A DNA stretch of 64,000 nucleotides. Origin: Bacillus sp. REN10 (lineage in GTDB: Bacteria; Bacillota; Bacilli; Bacillales; Domibacillaceae). Where the stretch lies: assembly GCF_016820555.1 (NCBI RefSeq), contig NZ_JADHDW010000006.1, forward strand, positions 94,324 through 158,323, in the 5' to 3' direction. Below are positions 8,522 through 24,442 of this stretch, in pieces. Made by a program: the position numbers and the translations under genes. The first letter of the stretch is position 1. The number at the start of each line of letters is the position of its first letter. Under the pieces are notes generated by a model. That model had not been told where the DNA came from, made no database searches, and worked only from the letters and a program-made list of their open reading frames with translations.

Positions 8522-9064
8522 ATGGGTGAAGTTTTGACATTGACAATGATGGCGTTAGCTTTAGGAATGGATGCTTTTTCAGCTAGTTTAAGTCTCGGGA
8601 TGGCCTCGATTCGATTGAAGTGGATCTTTTACATAGGGATCGCCGTTGGAGCCCTGCATGTTGGATTTCCGCTTATTGGAATGGCAGCAGGAAGAATACT
8701 CTCTCATACGTTCGGAGAAATTGCTCATACGGTGGGCGGAATTTTATTAATGATCGCGGGTATTCAAATGATATTATCTGTACTAAAAAAGGAAGAGGAG
8801 GAACGATCGATTCCATCCGGATGGAGTTTACTGTTGTTTGCTATCGTTGTTAGTCTCGATAGTTTTTCAGTTGGGTTAACTCTTGGGATTTATGGCGCAC
8901 GAGCGATTGTTGTATTATCTCTTTTCGGTGGGATTGCTGCTGCATTAACTTGGAGCGGGCTGTTAATCGGCAAAAAAACGAAAGGATTGCTTGGCCCCTA
9001 TAGCGAAGCATTTGGCGGATGCATCTTATTAATATTCGGAATGAAATTATTATTTCCGATCTAA
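8522..9064 (+). CDS. mntP: Manganese efflux pump MntP
   Basis: Exports Mn2+ across the membrane. 180 aa with six predicted helices and two internal repeats, each with a membrane Asp in a conserved motif (LGMDAFSASLSLG near the N terminus and SLDSFSVGLTLG near 115). The ATG is preferred because the GAAGGAAG SD lies 11 nt upstream; an in-frame GTG at 8510 abuts the SD. I see no yybP-ykoY type leader. Same position as ywlD in B. subtilis. Confidence 0.9.
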   Translation: MGEVLTLTMMALALGMDAFSASLSLGMASIRLKWIFYIGIAVGALHVGFPLIGMAAGRILSHTFGEIAHTVGGILLMIAGIQMILSVLKKEEEERSIPSGWSLLLFAIVVSLDSFSVGLTLGIYGARAIVVLSLFGGIAAALTWSGLLIGKKTKGLLGPYSEAFGGCILLIFGMKLLFPI

Positions 9065-9221
9065 AGATAGAAATGGTGATTTTTCACTCGTTGAATGGAA
9101 TGAAAAAATGTATAAAACGAACGTTTGTGTTTATTAAAAAGAAGCTTAGATCTTTTTTCCCTCTTTGGACAAAATCTTATATAATAGGAGAAAAGGTAGT
9201 GAAGAAGAGAGGGATATAAAG

Positions 9222-9662
9222 GTGAAGGTTCTATTTATATGCACAGGAAACACGTGTAGAAGTCCAATGGCTGAAGCGCTGTTAAAGCATAAGCGTCCTC
9301 AATGGGAAGTAAAATCAGCAGGGATCTTTGCTGCAGATGGGAGTGTGGCATCCGAGCATACAAGACATGTATTGGCAGAACAAAATATTCCGATCAATCA
9401 TATTTCCCAATCAATATCAAAAGAATTAGTTCATTGGGCGGACATTATTTTGACGATGACCGTTTCTCATGAACAGATGCTTCTCTCTTATTTTCCGGAA
9501 TTAACGGCGAAAACTCATGTGTTGAAGCGCTATGTCACTGGAAGTTCGGGGGATGTTCAAGATCCGTTTGGCGGTTCGCTTGAACAGTATCGCTCCACCT
9601 ATAAAGAGTTAGATCAATTGATTGATCAGTTCATTGAACATCTGCCCAGCGAGCTAGAATAG
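9222..9662 (+). CDS. ywlE: Protein-arginine phosphatase YwlE
   Basis: Low-molecular-weight phosphatase that removes phosphate from arginine residues marked by the kinase McsB. The P-loop CTGNTCRS holds nucleophile Cys7, Arg13 and Thr11, the residue that favours phosphoarginine over phosphotyrosine in this family. The general acid Asp is in DPFGGS near the C terminus. The start is GTG with an AGAGGG box upstream; it gives 146 aa and aligns with the B. subtilis start. Upstream in-frame codons have no SD. Confidence 0.93.
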   Translation: MKVLFICTGNTCRSPMAEALLKHKRPQWEVKSAGIFAADGSVASEHTRHVLAEQNIPINHISQSISKELVHWADIILTMTVSHEQMLLSYFPELTAKTHVLKRYVTGSSGDVQDPFGGSLEQYRSTYKELDQLIDQFIEHLPSELE

Positions 9663-9685
9663 TGTCTATTCAGGAAGGAGCAACT

Positions 9686-10975
9686 ATGGAAAAGCATAAT
9701 CAGGCATCATTTGGCATAAGAAAGAAACTAGTGTTAATCGTTACAGCTTTAGCCATTATTACTTATACCACAAGCGGTTTTTTTATTTATTACTTATACC
9801 CGATGTTTTTTTCTGGCATGAACGAAGTGCTGTTTACAGTCGTTACTTTATTAATGGGAATTATGTGGTCTGGTATTCTTGCTTATATTGTTGCAGGCTA
9901 TTTTGTCAAACCGTTGCAGCGGTTAGAAGCAGCTGCACTTGAAGCGGCTACTGGCAATATTGAACAAGATGTCGAGTTGCCGAATAGCCAAGATGAAATT
10001 CGTTCATTAGCGCAAGCCTTTAATAAGATGCTCGCTAATTTAAGAGAAATGGTTCACAGTATTGATAACAACTTTGCCCTGACAAATGAAAGTGTGCAGC
10101 TCATTTCGCAACAAGCGGCGACCGCTTCGCAAAAGGCGGAAGAGATTTTTCGCACAGTAGATGAGATTTCAGCCGGGGCTGAAAATTCAGCCATCGCGAT
10201 TCAATCGACCGCGGAATCGGTAGAGGATGTGACACATTTAGCGGGAGAGGTGCAGCGAAAAGCGCAAGCATCCGCTGTTCAGGCAGAAGAAATGGTTCGT
10301 GATCTTCAAGAAAGCAAGGAAGTATTTGAATCGCTTATTTCAGGGATGGAAAGAGTATCCTATGAAAATGAACATTCGTTGCGGGCGGTGCGAGGATTAG
10401 AAGAAAATGCTCGTAAAGTCGGAGATATTATTCAATTGGTAGGGGCGATTGCCGAGCAAACGAACTTGTTGGCGTTAAACGCGTCCATTGAAGCAGCGCG
10501 AGCCGGTGAACATGGGAAAGGATTTGCTGTCGTGGCAGAAGAAGTTCGCAAGCTAGCGGATGAGAGCGGGAAAGCTGTCCAAGGAACTTCTGAGCTGATT
10601 CAACAAATGCAGCAGCAAGTGGATCAAGTGGTGCAGCAAATTTCCTCTCAAGTGGAAAGTGTGACTGATGAAGTGCAGAAAGGCTCACAAGCGAATGCAG
10701 CCATTGAGATGATGACGGACAAAATTCTTGTTGTGGCCGAAGATGTGCACACCATTGCCGCTTTAGTGGATCAGCAAATGGAAAGCATTGAATTGACATC
10801 TAGGCAGTCCCAAGAAGTAGCGGCTATTGCTGAAGAAACGTCAGCAGGCGCGTTAGAAGTCACACGGGCGACAAAAGATCAAACGAAAGTGATGAGCCAG
10901 ATTGAAGAAGTCATCTTACAGCTGAAAGCGCAAGCGGATGAATTAAAGTCAACGATTACTCGTTTTCGTTTGTAA
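9686..10975 (+). CDS. Methyl-accepting chemotaxis protein without an extracellular sensor domain
   Basis: 429 aa. TM1 (about 15-38) and TM2 (about 48-74) are joined by a loop of only some ten residues, then come a HAMP domain (about 75-128) and a long cytoplasmic coiled coil with the CheA/CheW-contact hairpin ([19 protein letters not shown] at about 260-280). With no ligand-binding ectodomain, it may sense membrane or cytoplasmic states or act with a partner. The ATG has a GAAGGAG SD 6 nt away; a GTG at 9662 was rejected. It is inserted between ywlE and rpiB, which are adjacent in B. subtilis. Confidence 0.88.
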   Translation: MEKHNQASFGIRKKLVLIVTALAIITYTTSGFFIYYLYPMFFSGMNEVLFTVVTLLMGIMWSGILAYIVAGYFVKPLQRLEAAALEAATGNIEQDVELPNSQDEIRSLAQAFNKMLANLREMVHSIDNNFALTNESVQLISQQAATASQKAEEIFRTVDEISAGAENSAIAIQSTAESVEDVTHLAGEVQRKAQASAVQAEEMVRDLQESKEVFESLISGMERVSYENEHSLRAVRGLEENARKVGDIIQLVGAIAEQTNLLALNASIEAARAGEHGKGFAVVAEEVRKLADESGKAVQGTSELIQQMQQQVDQVVQQISSQVESVTDEVQKGSQANAAIEMMTDKILVVAEDVHTIAALVDQQMESIELTSRQSQEVAAIAEETSAGALEVTRATKDQTKVMSQIEEVILQLKAQADELKSTITRFRL

Positions 10976-11053
10976 TAGCGTGTCGCGCTCTTGCTCGAGC
11001 TATCGTTCTGTGACACAATAAAAGAAAGCACGTATTGGAAAGGGGATTGTATG

Positions 11054-11494
11054 ATGAAAGTAGCTATTGCTTCGGATCATGGTGGAGTAAATATTCGCAA
11101 GGAAATAACGAATTTATTAGAAGAGCTTGGCATTGAATTTGAGGATTTTGGCTGTGACTGCCAAACATCTGTGGATTATCCAGATTATGCACTTCCAGTA
11201 GCGGAAAAGGTCGCAAACGGTGAATTTGACCGTGGGATTCTAATTTGTGGAACAGGAATTGGCATGAGCATTGCGGCGAACAAAGTAAAAGGTATTCGCT
11301 GTGCGCTTGTTCACGACTTATTCAGCGCTAAAGCAACGAGAGAACATAATGACAGCAATATGCTGGCGATGGGAGAACGCGTCATCGGCCCTGGGCTAGC
11401 TCGTGAAATCGCTAAAGTTTGGTTAACGACAGAATATGAAGGCGGTCGTCATGAAAACCGCGTCGGCAAAATTAAAGCGTACGAACAACAATAA
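11054..11494 (+). CDS. rpiB: Ribose-5-phosphate isomerase B
   Basis: Interconverts ribose 5-phosphate and ribulose 5-phosphate. The RpiB/LacAB fold is shown by MKVAIASDHGG, the ICGTGIGMSI loop with catalytic Cys, and REHNDSNMLAMG. 146 aa from the second of two tandem ATG codons (the first at 11051); the AGGGG SD favours the second by spacing. Corresponds to B. subtilis ywlF. Confidence 0.94.
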   Translation: MKVAIASDHGGVNIRKEITNLLEELGIEFEDFGCDCQTSVDYPDYALPVAEKVANGEFDRGILICGTGIGMSIAANKVKGIRCALVHDLFSAKATREHNDSNMLAMGERVIGPGLAREIAKVWLTTEYEGGRHENRVGKIKAYEQQ

Positions 11495-11510
11495 GACGAG
11501 GTGACAAGCG

Positions 11511-12083
11511 ATGTTGTTAGAACAGTGGGAACAGGATTTGCACCAGCTTTTACAAGAATTTCAGCAACAAGCGAATCTTCATCCAGGTCAAGTCGTTGTC
11601 GTCGGCTGCTCTACTTCTGAGATTGCTGGCGAAAAAATTGGCACAGCAGGCACATTAGACATTGCTGAAATGGTATATCGTCAAGTGAAAACATGGGCGG
11701 ACGAGCATGGTGTTCATCTGGCCTTTCAATGTTGTGAACATTTAAATCGCGCCCTAGTCGTTGATCGAGAACTACTAGAACGCGCGGCTCTTGAGGAAGT
11801 AGCTGTTATCCCCGTTCGGCAAGCGGGCGGTTCTATGGCAGCCTATGCTTATGCGCAACAATCTAACCGTGTAGTTGTCGAGTATATTAAAGCGGATGCG
11901 GGCATTGATATTGGCGATACGCTGATCGGTATGCATTTAAAACATGTTGCGGTTCCACTGCGTGCAAGCGTGAAACAAGTAGGACATGCTCACGTCACCA
12001 TGGCGAAAACGCGACCGAAGTTAATTGGCGGTGCACGAGCAGTTTATGAAAAAACGAATATAAACGAAAGTTGTACTAGCTAA
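11511..12083 (+). CDS. ywlG: TIGR01440/UPF0340 family protein YwlG
   Basis: 190 aa, cytoplasmic. It has the conserved family features [16 protein letters not shown] near residue 33 and EHLNRALVV near 85. The fold and function are not established to my knowledge. It follows rpiB by 16 nt with its own GAGGTGA box, so it is likely co-transcribed. The conserved ywlE-F-G-glyA-upp neighbourhood has not yielded a role. Confidence 0.88.
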   Translation: MLLEQWEQDLHQLLQEFQQQANLHPGQVVVVGCSTSEIAGEKIGTAGTLDIAEMVYRQVKTWADEHGVHLAFQCCEHLNRALVVDRELLERAALEEVAVIPVRQAGGSMAAYAYAQQSNRVVVEYIKADAGIDIGDTLIGMHLKHVAVPLRASVKQVGHAHVTMAKTRPKLIGGARAVYEKTNINESCTS

Positions 12084-12095
12084 TGTTAGGAAATG

Positions 12096-12128
12096 ACCGG
12101 CTTTTTTTAGGAAAGTCGGTTATTTTTA
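12096..12128 (+). terminator. Intrinsic terminator of ywlG
   Basis: ACCGGCTTT pairs with AAAGTCGGT (one G-U); a TATTTTT tract follows. Confidence 0.75.
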
Positions 12129-12149
12129 TAAAAAAATTCGTTAATTCAT

Positions 12150-12177
12150 TTGAAAGATTGAAAAAACATGGTAGAAT
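12150..12177 (+). promoter_or_regulatory. Candidate sigma-A promoter of glyA
   Basis: TTGAAA, 16 bp, TAGAAT, followed by a leader of about 70 nt. I see no glycine-riboswitch-like pairing in it. Confidence 0.5.
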
Positions 12178-12247
12178 GTAAGAGAATTTATAAAGGTACT
12201 ACATACAGTTGGAAAAAATAAGTCCTATACTCGGAAGGGGATTGAAA

Positions 12248-13483
12248 ATGAGCAAACTTCAAGTTCAAGATGCAGCAGTTTTTGCAGCGATCCAAGATGA
12301 ATTAAAACGTCAACAAACGAAAATCGAGTTAATTGCTTCTGAAAACTTTGTTAGTGAAGCCGTGATGGAAGCACAAGGTTCTGTATTAACGAATAAATAT
12401 GCGGAAGGTTATCCGGCGAAGCGTTACTACGGCGGCTGTGAGCATGTAGATGTTGTGGAAAATTTAGCTCGTGACCGTGCGAAAGAAATTTTCGGCGCTG
12501 AGCATGCGAACGTGCAGCCTCATTCTGGCGCACAAGCGAACATGGCTGTTTATTTCACGATTTTAGAACATGGCGATACAGTTCTTGGGATGAATCTTTC
12601 TCACGGAGGCCATTTAACACACGGTAGCCCAGTAAACTTCAGCGGTGTGCAATATAACTTCATCGAGTATGGCGTCGATAAAGATACACAAATGATCGAT
12701 TATGAAGATGTGCGTCAAAAAGCTATCGACAACAAGCCAAAATTAATCGTTGCCGGTGCGAGCGCTTATCCTCGCGCGATTGATTTCGCAAAATTCCGTG
12801 AAATCGCTGATGAGGTAGGCGCTTACTTAATGGTTGATATGGCGCATATTGCTGGCCTTGTTGCAGCAGGTCTTCATCAAAATCCGGTACCATATGCCGA
12901 TTTCGTCACAACAACGACTCATAAAACACTTCGCGGTCCTCGCGGCGGTATGATTCTTTGTAAAGAAGAGTTTGCGAAGAAAATCGACAAAGCGATTTTC
13001 CCTGGTATCCAAGGTGGTCCATTAATGCATGTCATCTCAGCGAAAGCTGTAGCATTTGGCGAAGCTTTAGATCCAAGCTTTAAAGAATATGCACAAAACA
13101 TTATCGACAATGCGAAGCGTTTAGGTGAAGGGCTAGCAAAAGAAGGCATCCAGCTTGTATCAGGCGGCACGGATAACCACCTTTTATTAATCGACCTGCA
13201 ATCTCTTGGCTTAACAGGAAAAGTAGCGGAACATGTACTTGATGAAGTCGGTATCACAGCCAATAAAAACACGATCCCATTTGATCCGCAAAGCCCGTTT
13301 GTTACAAGCGGTATTCGTATCGGAACAGCAGCGGTCACTTCTCGCGGCTTTGATTTAGAAGCAATGGACGAAGTAGCTTCTATTATTGCGGACACGTTGA
13401 AAAATCACGAAGATGAAGCGACATTACAAAAATCTAGACAGCGTGTAGCAGACTTAACAGCAAAATACCCATTATATCAATAA
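12248..13483 (+). CDS. glyA: Serine hydroxymethyltransferase
   Basis: PLP enzyme converting serine and tetrahydrofolate to glycine and methylene-tetrahydrofolate. 411 aa, with Lys226 in [14 protein letters not shown] binding PLP, substrate residues in SENFVS (31-36), and the PHSGAQAN segment (91-98). The ATG after GGAAGGGGAT gives the MSKLQVQD start; an upstream TTG start lacks a good SD. Adjacent to upp as in B. subtilis. Confidence 0.97.
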   Translation: MSKLQVQDAAVFAAIQDELKRQQTKIELIASENFVSEAVMEAQGSVLTNKYAEGYPAKRYYGGCEHVDVVENLARDRAKEIFGAEHANVQPHSGAQANMAVYFTILEHGDTVLGMNLSHGGHLTHGSPVNFSGVQYNFIEYGVDKDTQMIDYEDVRQKAIDNKPKLIVAGASAYPRAIDFAKFREIADEVGAYLMVDMAHIAGLVAAGLHQNPVPYADFVTTTTHKTLRGPRGGMILCKEEFAKKIDKAIFPGIQGGPLMHVISAKAVAFGEALDPSFKEYAQNIIDNAKRLGEGLAKEGIQLVSGGTDNHLLLIDLQSLGLTGKVAEHVLDEVGITANKNTIPFDPQSPFVTSGIRIGTAAVTSRGFDLEAMDEVASIIADTLKNHEDEATLQKSRQRVADLTAKYPLYQ

Positions 13484-13492
13484 ACACTTTAA

Positions 13493-13520
13493 GCACCCGG
13501 TTGTACTCGGGTGTTTTTTT
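13493..13520 (+). terminator. Intrinsic terminator of glyA
   Basis: CACCCG pairs with CGGGTG, followed by seven T. Confidence 0.88.
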
Positions 13521-13641
13521 GTACTATAATAATGAAAAATGTATAAACGCTGTCTGCTGCTTATGCGGTTTTTTTTTGCCGTTCACGCGATAGCTGCTAA
13601 TTGAGCATTTTTGGTACATATAAGATAAGGGAGCGATTACT

Positions 13642-14271
13642 TTGGCAAAAGTATATGTGTTTGACCATCCATTAATTCAGCACAAATTAACAATGATTCG
13701 TGATAAAAATACAGGAACAAAAGAATTTCGTGAGCTTGTAGACGAAATTGCCACACTTATGGCGTTTGAAATTACACGTGACTTGCCTTTACAAGAAGTT
13801 AGCATCGAGACGCCTGTTTGTGAAGCTAATACAAAAGTGTTAGCAGGGAAAAAATTAGGCATTGTCCCGATTTTACGTGCCGGTATTGGTATGGTAGAAG
13901 GGGTATTAAAACTGATTCCTGCAGCGAAAGTGGGACATGTTGGCTTGTATCGTGATCCGAAAACATTAACGCCGGTTGAATATTATGTGAAGCTTCCTTC
14001 CGATGTGGAAGAGCGCGACTTTATCGTTGTTGATCCGATGCTTGCAACGGGAGGTTCCGCTGTTGAAGCGATCAACTCTTTAAAGAAACGCGGTGCGAAA
14101 AACGTGAAATTTATGTGCTTAGTCGCTGCGCCTGAAGGAGTAGAAGCAATGAAAGAAGCGCACCCGGATGTGGATATTTACATCGCTGCTTTAGATGAGA
14201 AACTAAATGAAAAAGGCTATATTGTACCAGGTTTAGGAGATGCAGGAGACCGCTTGTTCGGAACAAAATAA
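13642..14271 (+). CDS. upp: Uracil phosphoribosyltransferase
   Basis: Makes UMP from uracil and PRPP. 209 aa with the PRPP loop [10 protein letters not shown] at 131-140 and the uracil-contact [13 protein letters not shown] segment at the C terminus. The start is TTG with AAGGGAG 8 nt upstream, and the [11 protein letters not shown] start matches B. subtilis. mnaA follows after 22 nt, so the two are probably co-transcribed. Confidence 0.97.
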   Translation: MAKVYVFDHPLIQHKLTMIRDKNTGTKEFRELVDEIATLMAFEITRDLPLQEVSIETPVCEANTKVLAGKKLGIVPILRAGIGMVEGVLKLIPAAKVGHVGLYRDPKTLTPVEYYVKLPSDVEERDFIVVDPMLATGGSAVEAINSLKKRGAKNVKFMCLVAAPEGVEAMKEAHPDVDIYIAALDEKLNEKGYIVPGLGDAGDRLFGTK

Positions 14272-14293
14272 TTAAAAGGTAGGTACATGTAAA

Positions 14294-15433
14294 ATGAATC
14301 GCCCAATTAAAGTGATGACGATTTTCGGCACGCGGCCGGAAGCCATTAAAATGGCGCCGCTTGTTCTTGAATTACAAAAGCACCCGGAACATTTTGAATC
14401 AATTGTGACGGTAACAGCCCAACATCGTCAAATGCTGGACCAAGTTCTTGAAATCTTTAACGTAAAACCAGACTACGACTTAAATATCATGAAAGATCGC
14501 CAAACACTCATTGATGTGACGACGCGTGGGTTAGAAGGTCTAGATCGTGTCATGAAAGAAGTGAAGCCGGATATCGTGCTTGTTCACGGTGATACGACCA
14601 CAACGTTTATTGCCAGCTTAGCTGCTTTTTACAACCAAATTGCTGTCGGCCATGTAGAAGCCGGACTGCGCACTTGGAATAAATACTCTCCATTCCCAGA
14701 GGAGATGAATCGCCAGCTGACAGGTGTGATCGCTGACCTTCACTTCTCACCAACAGATCAAGCAGAACGCAATTTGTTAAATGAAGATAAAAAGGCAGAA
14801 ACCATTTTCGTCACAGGAAATACAGCGATTGATGCGTTGAAAACAACGGTGAAAGAAGAATATAGCCATGAAGTACTTGAGCGTATTGGCAATGATCGTC
14901 TTGTGCTGATGACAGCTCACCGCCGTGAAAACCTTGGACAGCCGATGCGCAATATGTTCTCAGCAATTAAGCGCCTTGTACAGGAAAACAGTGACATTCA
15001 AGTCGTATATCCAGTGCATTTAAATCCAGCGGTTCGTGAAATTGCTGACGAAATCCTTGGCAATGACCCGCGCATTCATTTAATTGAGCCGCTTGATGTC
15101 ATTGATTTCCATAACTTTGCCTCAAGAGCGCACCTGATTTTAACCGATTCTGGCGGAGTGCAAGAAGAAGCACCGTCACTTGGTGTACCGGTTCTTGTGC
15201 TGCGTGATACAACCGAGCGTCCAGAAGGAATTGAAGCAGGTACGTTGAAGCTTGCGGGTGTCGAAGAAGAAACGATTTACCAATTGGCAACAGAACTATT
15301 AACGAACGAAGTAGAATACGAGAAAATGGCGAAAGCCTCTAACCCGTATGGTGATGGCGAAGCCTCTCGCCGCATTTGCGAAGCAATCCGTTACTACTTC
15401 AAAGCAACAGATCAAAAACCAGAACGATTCTAA
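14294..15433 (+). CDS. mnaA: UDP-N-acetylglucosamine 2-epimerase (non-hydrolysing)
   Basis: Interconverts UDP-GlcNAc and UDP-ManNAc, the donor for wall teichoic acid linkage units and ManNAc-containing secondary wall polymers. 379 aa with TIFGTRPEAIKMAP, HGDTTTT, HVEAGLRT and TDSGGVQEEAP signatures. In this window it would feed the UDP-ManNAc dehydrogenase and TagA-type transferase at 56-58 kb. Placement between upp and atp differs from B. subtilis 168, where mnaA is elsewhere. Confidence 0.95.
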   Translation: MNRPIKVMTIFGTRPEAIKMAPLVLELQKHPEHFESIVTVTAQHRQMLDQVLEIFNVKPDYDLNIMKDRQTLIDVTTRGLEGLDRVMKEVKPDIVLVHGDTTTTFIASLAAFYNQIAVGHVEAGLRTWNKYSPFPEEMNRQLTGVIADLHFSPTDQAERNLLNEDKKAETIFVTGNTAIDALKTTVKEEYSHEVLERIGNDRLVLMTAHRRENLGQPMRNMFSAIKRLVQENSDIQVVYPVHLNPAVREIADEILGNDPRIHLIEPLDVIDFHNFASRAHLILTDSGGVQEEAPSLGVPVLVLRDTTERPEGIEAGTLKLAGVEEETIYQLATELLTNEVEYEKMAKASNPYGDGEASRRICEAIRYYFKATDQKPERF

Positions 15434-15444
15434 CTTTAAACTTC

Positions 15445-15475
15445 AGCCAGCTGATCATCTTTCAGCTGGCTTTTT
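15445..15475 (+). terminator. Intrinsic terminator of upp-mnaA
   Basis: AGCCAGCTGA pairs with TCAGCTGGCT; T tract follows. The remaining 300 bp before the atp operon is AT-rich and holds the atp promoter; no gene is visible. Confidence 0.85.
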
Positions 15476-15663
15476 CATCTGGAAAAAATAAAAGTCGAAA
15501 AAAACTCCTGACCATTATTTATGTTAAAAAGAATGTTCGGAAATAGCGATGGAAAAAAGTCGCGTTTCTTCTATATTATAAGAAAAACTTATAACAATCC
15601 CTAATTTTTGATCATTTTGTGAAAAATCCGTTACAAATTGTGATCTTTTTCACTCTAAACACA

Positions 15664-15692
15664 TTGACATTGAAAAACCCCTATTGTATGCT
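15664..15692 (+). promoter_or_regulatory. Candidate sigma-A promoter of the atp operon
   Basis: A perfect TTGACA -35, 17 bp, TATGCT -10. A leader of about 75 nt precedes the first gene. Confidence 0.65.
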
Positions 15693-15774
15693 AACAAAGG
15701 GTAAGGAACAAACCATTGTAAACGTTTTTGCAATGTCAATCAAGTAAACCATTCGAGAGATGAGGTGTTTTCGC

Positions 15775-15990
15775 GTGAAACGAAAAAGCCCTTTCCGAGC
15801 AATGGCCTTGTACAGTTCCATTCTAGCGCAGCTCACCGGTTCGATCCTCATTGGACTATTCGCCGGACGCTGGCTTGACGGAAAATGGAACACCGACCCA
15901 CTTTGTATGATTATTGGACTGCTATTGGGTTTAACCATTGGCATTTTTTTAATGTTCCAATCAGTCCGCTATTTTAATTCGGGAGATTAA
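15775..15990 (+). CDS. atpZ: AtpZ/AtpI-family small membrane protein
   Basis: 71 aa with two transmembrane helices (about 12-30 and 40-60) joined by the GRWLDGKWNTDP turn typical of the AtpZ family. In alkaliphilic Bacillus, AtpZ precedes AtpI in the atp operon and has been linked to Mg2+ supply; that role is inferred from the family. The GTG is preferred to an upstream ATG at 15760 because the GAGGTG box lies 7 nt before it. First gene of the ATP synthase operon. Confidence 0.8.
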   Translation: MKRKSPFRAMALYSSILAQLTGSILIGLFAGRWLDGKWNTDPLCMIIGLLLGLTIGIFLMFQSVRYFNSGD

Positions 15991-15996
15991 TTTGTT

Positions 15997-16386
15997 ATGC
16001 CGGTACTCCAGCACACATTTTCAAGGCACCGAAAGTACATAATCTACTTGCTCTCCATTTTCGTCTTCTGCTGGGGAATTACGCCCTATAAGCCTGTATT
16101 CGCAGGCCTCATCCTTGGGACAAGCATAAGTTTTTTCAACCATTGGTTAATGGTGCATCGAATGAACCGTTTTAGCGATGCAATAGATAAAGGTGAGAAA
16201 GCGAAATCACTCGGTACTTTATCTAGAATGGCTTCAGCAGGATTAGCTGCGCTCATTGCTTTGCGCTATCCTGAGCACATCCATATCATTTTCACAGTTT
16301 TGGGATTAATGACATCCTATATTGTCATTATGATAGATTTTTTCATTCATTTTTTAATAAAAAATAAAACCGGGGAAGAGAGGTGA
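15997..16386 (+). CDS. atpI: ATP synthase subunit I
   Basis: 129 aa with four predicted transmembrane helices (about 13-30, 33-50, 72-90, 95-118). AtpI helps c-ring assembly or stability but is not part of the final enzyme. It begins 6 nt after atpZ with GGGAGA as SD, and its stop is 6 nt before atpB. Confidence 0.88.
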   Translation: MPVLQHTFSRHRKYIIYLLSIFVFCWGITPYKPVFAGLILGTSISFFNHWLMVHRMNRFSDAIDKGEKAKSLGTLSRMASAGLAALIALRYPEHIHIIFTVLGLMTSYIVIMIDFFIHFLIKNKTGEER

Positions 16387-17118
<732 letters not shown>

Positions 17119-17141
17119 TTATAATTAGTTCATTTTCATGA

Positions 17142-18773
<1,632 letters not shown>

Positions 18774-18840
18774 GTTGTACGTATTTAATTAAACTAAATT
18801 GAAATGAGAAAAAAATTTCTCTTTGACCACTAATATATGA

Positions 18841-20361
<1,521 letters not shown>

Positions 20362-20442
20362 TTTTTCGGAATCATTGAAAGTGGGAAAGGGTCGTGAACG
20401 ATCCGCCCCTTTCATTACTTCTAACATTAAAAAGGGTGGTGA

Positions 20443-21306
<864 letters not shown>

Positions 21307-21317
21307 TGAAAAGCTAG

Positions 21318-22751
<1,434 letters not shown>

Positions 22752-22770
22752 TAAGGGACCAGGGGGTTAA

Positions 22771-23181
<411 letters not shown>

Positions 23182-23182
23182 T

Positions 23183-23219
23183 CATCAAAAAACCTTCCGT
23201 ATTCGGAAGGTTTTTGATG
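23183..23219 (+). terminator. Intrinsic terminator of the atp operon
   Basis: A near-perfect palindrome centred on CCTTCCGTATTCGGAAGG and flanked by A and T runs. Confidence 0.92.
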
Positions 23220-23248
23220 TATCATTAATAACATGGGAGGTGTAGGGC

Positions 23249-23485
23249 ATGGTTTCTGATTTCGGACAAGAGGCATTGATCAGTATACTGTCTCATATTG
23301 TGTTTATTGGTTTGTCTTTTTGGGCGTTACAAGCGGTTAGATATGAACAAATCATCAAGGCAAATCACGTGTTTCAAGCAAGGCTGTTATTTGTTTTATT
23401 ATCGATTGCAATCGGATCTGCGGTTAGCAACTTCTTCCTTGATTACTTCTTATGGTCCCGTCAATTGCCCCTGTTATTTCAATAA
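23249..23485 (+). CDS. DUF1146 family small membrane protein (YwzB-like)
   Basis: 78 aa with two predicted helices (about 10-30 and 45-65) and the family hallmark SILSHxxFIGLSFWALQAV followed by KANHVFQARLL. GGGAGGTG SD. A DUF1146 protein between atpC and ywmB is conserved in Bacillus. Function unknown. Confidence 0.85.
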   Translation: MVSDFGQEALISILSHIVFIGLSFWALQAVRYEQIIKANHVFQARLLFVLLSIAIGSAVSNFFLDYFLWSRQLPLLFQ

Positions 23486-23648
23486 TTTTTTTCGGAATTT
23501 CAATAGATAGTACTTCTTTCACGTTGAATTTTTTTGGATTTTGTATATGATCTTTTTAGAGAGTTTTTCTGTTTTTCTATTAAGTGAAGCATTGAACAAG
23601 AGAAAGTCGATTTCTTCGATCATTTGTCGTTCAAATTCTCGTATGTTT

Positions 23649-23678
23649 CTTATCTACTAGGTCATACTAGCAGATAAG
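23649..23678. repeat. Palindrome overlapping the ywmB ribosome binding site
   Basis: Arms CTTATCT and AGATAAG, plus inner CTAG/CTAG, around a 6-nt centre. The 3' arm ends within the AAGGAG SD (23676-23681). It could be an operator or an SD-masking hairpin. Confidence 0.55.
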
Positions 23679-23690
23679 GAGATGAGTAGA

Positions 23691-24413
23691 ATGAAAATGA
23701 GTAGAGCGATGACAATTGTTATGTTAATGAGTTTCATGGTGATGGTTTACGGGAATGACATTATTGCAGAGTCTCATTCGAATGATTTGTTGCGGCTGAC
23801 AGAAGACGTACAAAAGGAAAATGGACGCATTGAAGAATGGACCGTACATACGCGTGAACGTTTAAACAAACAAGAAATGAAAGAAGTCGCTTTAAAACTT
23901 CAACAATATTTATCTGAGTGGACATTTACGATGAATGCCAAAGAGGATCAAGAAGTGCTTACTGCTCACCAGTCAACAGAAAAGCTGCATCAAAAGCTTC
24001 AAATCGTATCTTCAGGCCAGCAGGATGGTCATTATTTTCTTCTGTATACGATTACTTCTACAGATGAGCAGCGAATCAAAACTTTTATGAAAAGGGAATT
24101 TGTGAAAATTTATTCACAATTTTCCCAAGATTCTACTCGAGTTTTTACTTGTGTAAAAGGAAGTTTTGATGGTAAAATTAAAGAAGTTTTGTCAAATGAG
24201 TTTTCTGGATTAATCAATGGCTGGAAAGCGAGGGAATTGGAAGTTGTTTCTGAAGAAGATTTTTATTCTATGTCAGCATATTCAGAGCGGTTCGAACAAG
24301 ACCTTCCGTTGCCATTACATCAAATGAACATACAAATTGGGTTAAGAAAAAACGGATCGGGTGCTAAGACAAACTTTGTAATAGGCACGCCGATCATCAC
24401 GACTGAATATTAA
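23691..24413 (+). CDS. ywmB: YwmB family protein
   Basis: 240 aa with an N-terminal signal peptide (hydrophobic 6-22, cut near the DIIAES region). The family is annotated for a TATA-box-binding-like fold; no function is established to my knowledge. The second ATG is chosen because AAGGAG lies 9 nt before it and abuts the first. Located between atp and murA, as in B. subtilis. Confidence 0.82.
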   Translation: MKMSRAMTIVMLMSFMVMVYGNDIIAESHSNDLLRLTEDVQKENGRIEEWTVHTRERLNKQEMKEVALKLQQYLSEWTFTMNAKEDQEVLTAHQSTEKLHQKLQIVSSGQQDGHYFLLYTITSTDEQRIKTFMKREFVKIYSQFSQDSTRVFTCVKGSFDGKIKEVLSNEFSGLINGWKARELEVVSEEDFYSMSAYSERFEQDLPLPLHQMNIQIGLRKNGSGAKTNFVIGTPIITTEY

Positions 24414-24442
24414 TATATAAACTGGACGCGGAGGGGAATACC

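Noticed and set aside
12919..13395. 158-codon minus-strand open frame opposite glyA
   Set aside because: A shadow of strongly coding glyA with no SD and no family resemblance. Similar antisense frames over murA, atp and S-layer genes were rejected for the same reason.
15717..15732. Catabolite-response-element-like TGTAAACGTTTTTGCA before the atp operon
   Set aside because: The half sites are not symmetric around CG at the normal spacing; one or two bases too long for a CcpA site.
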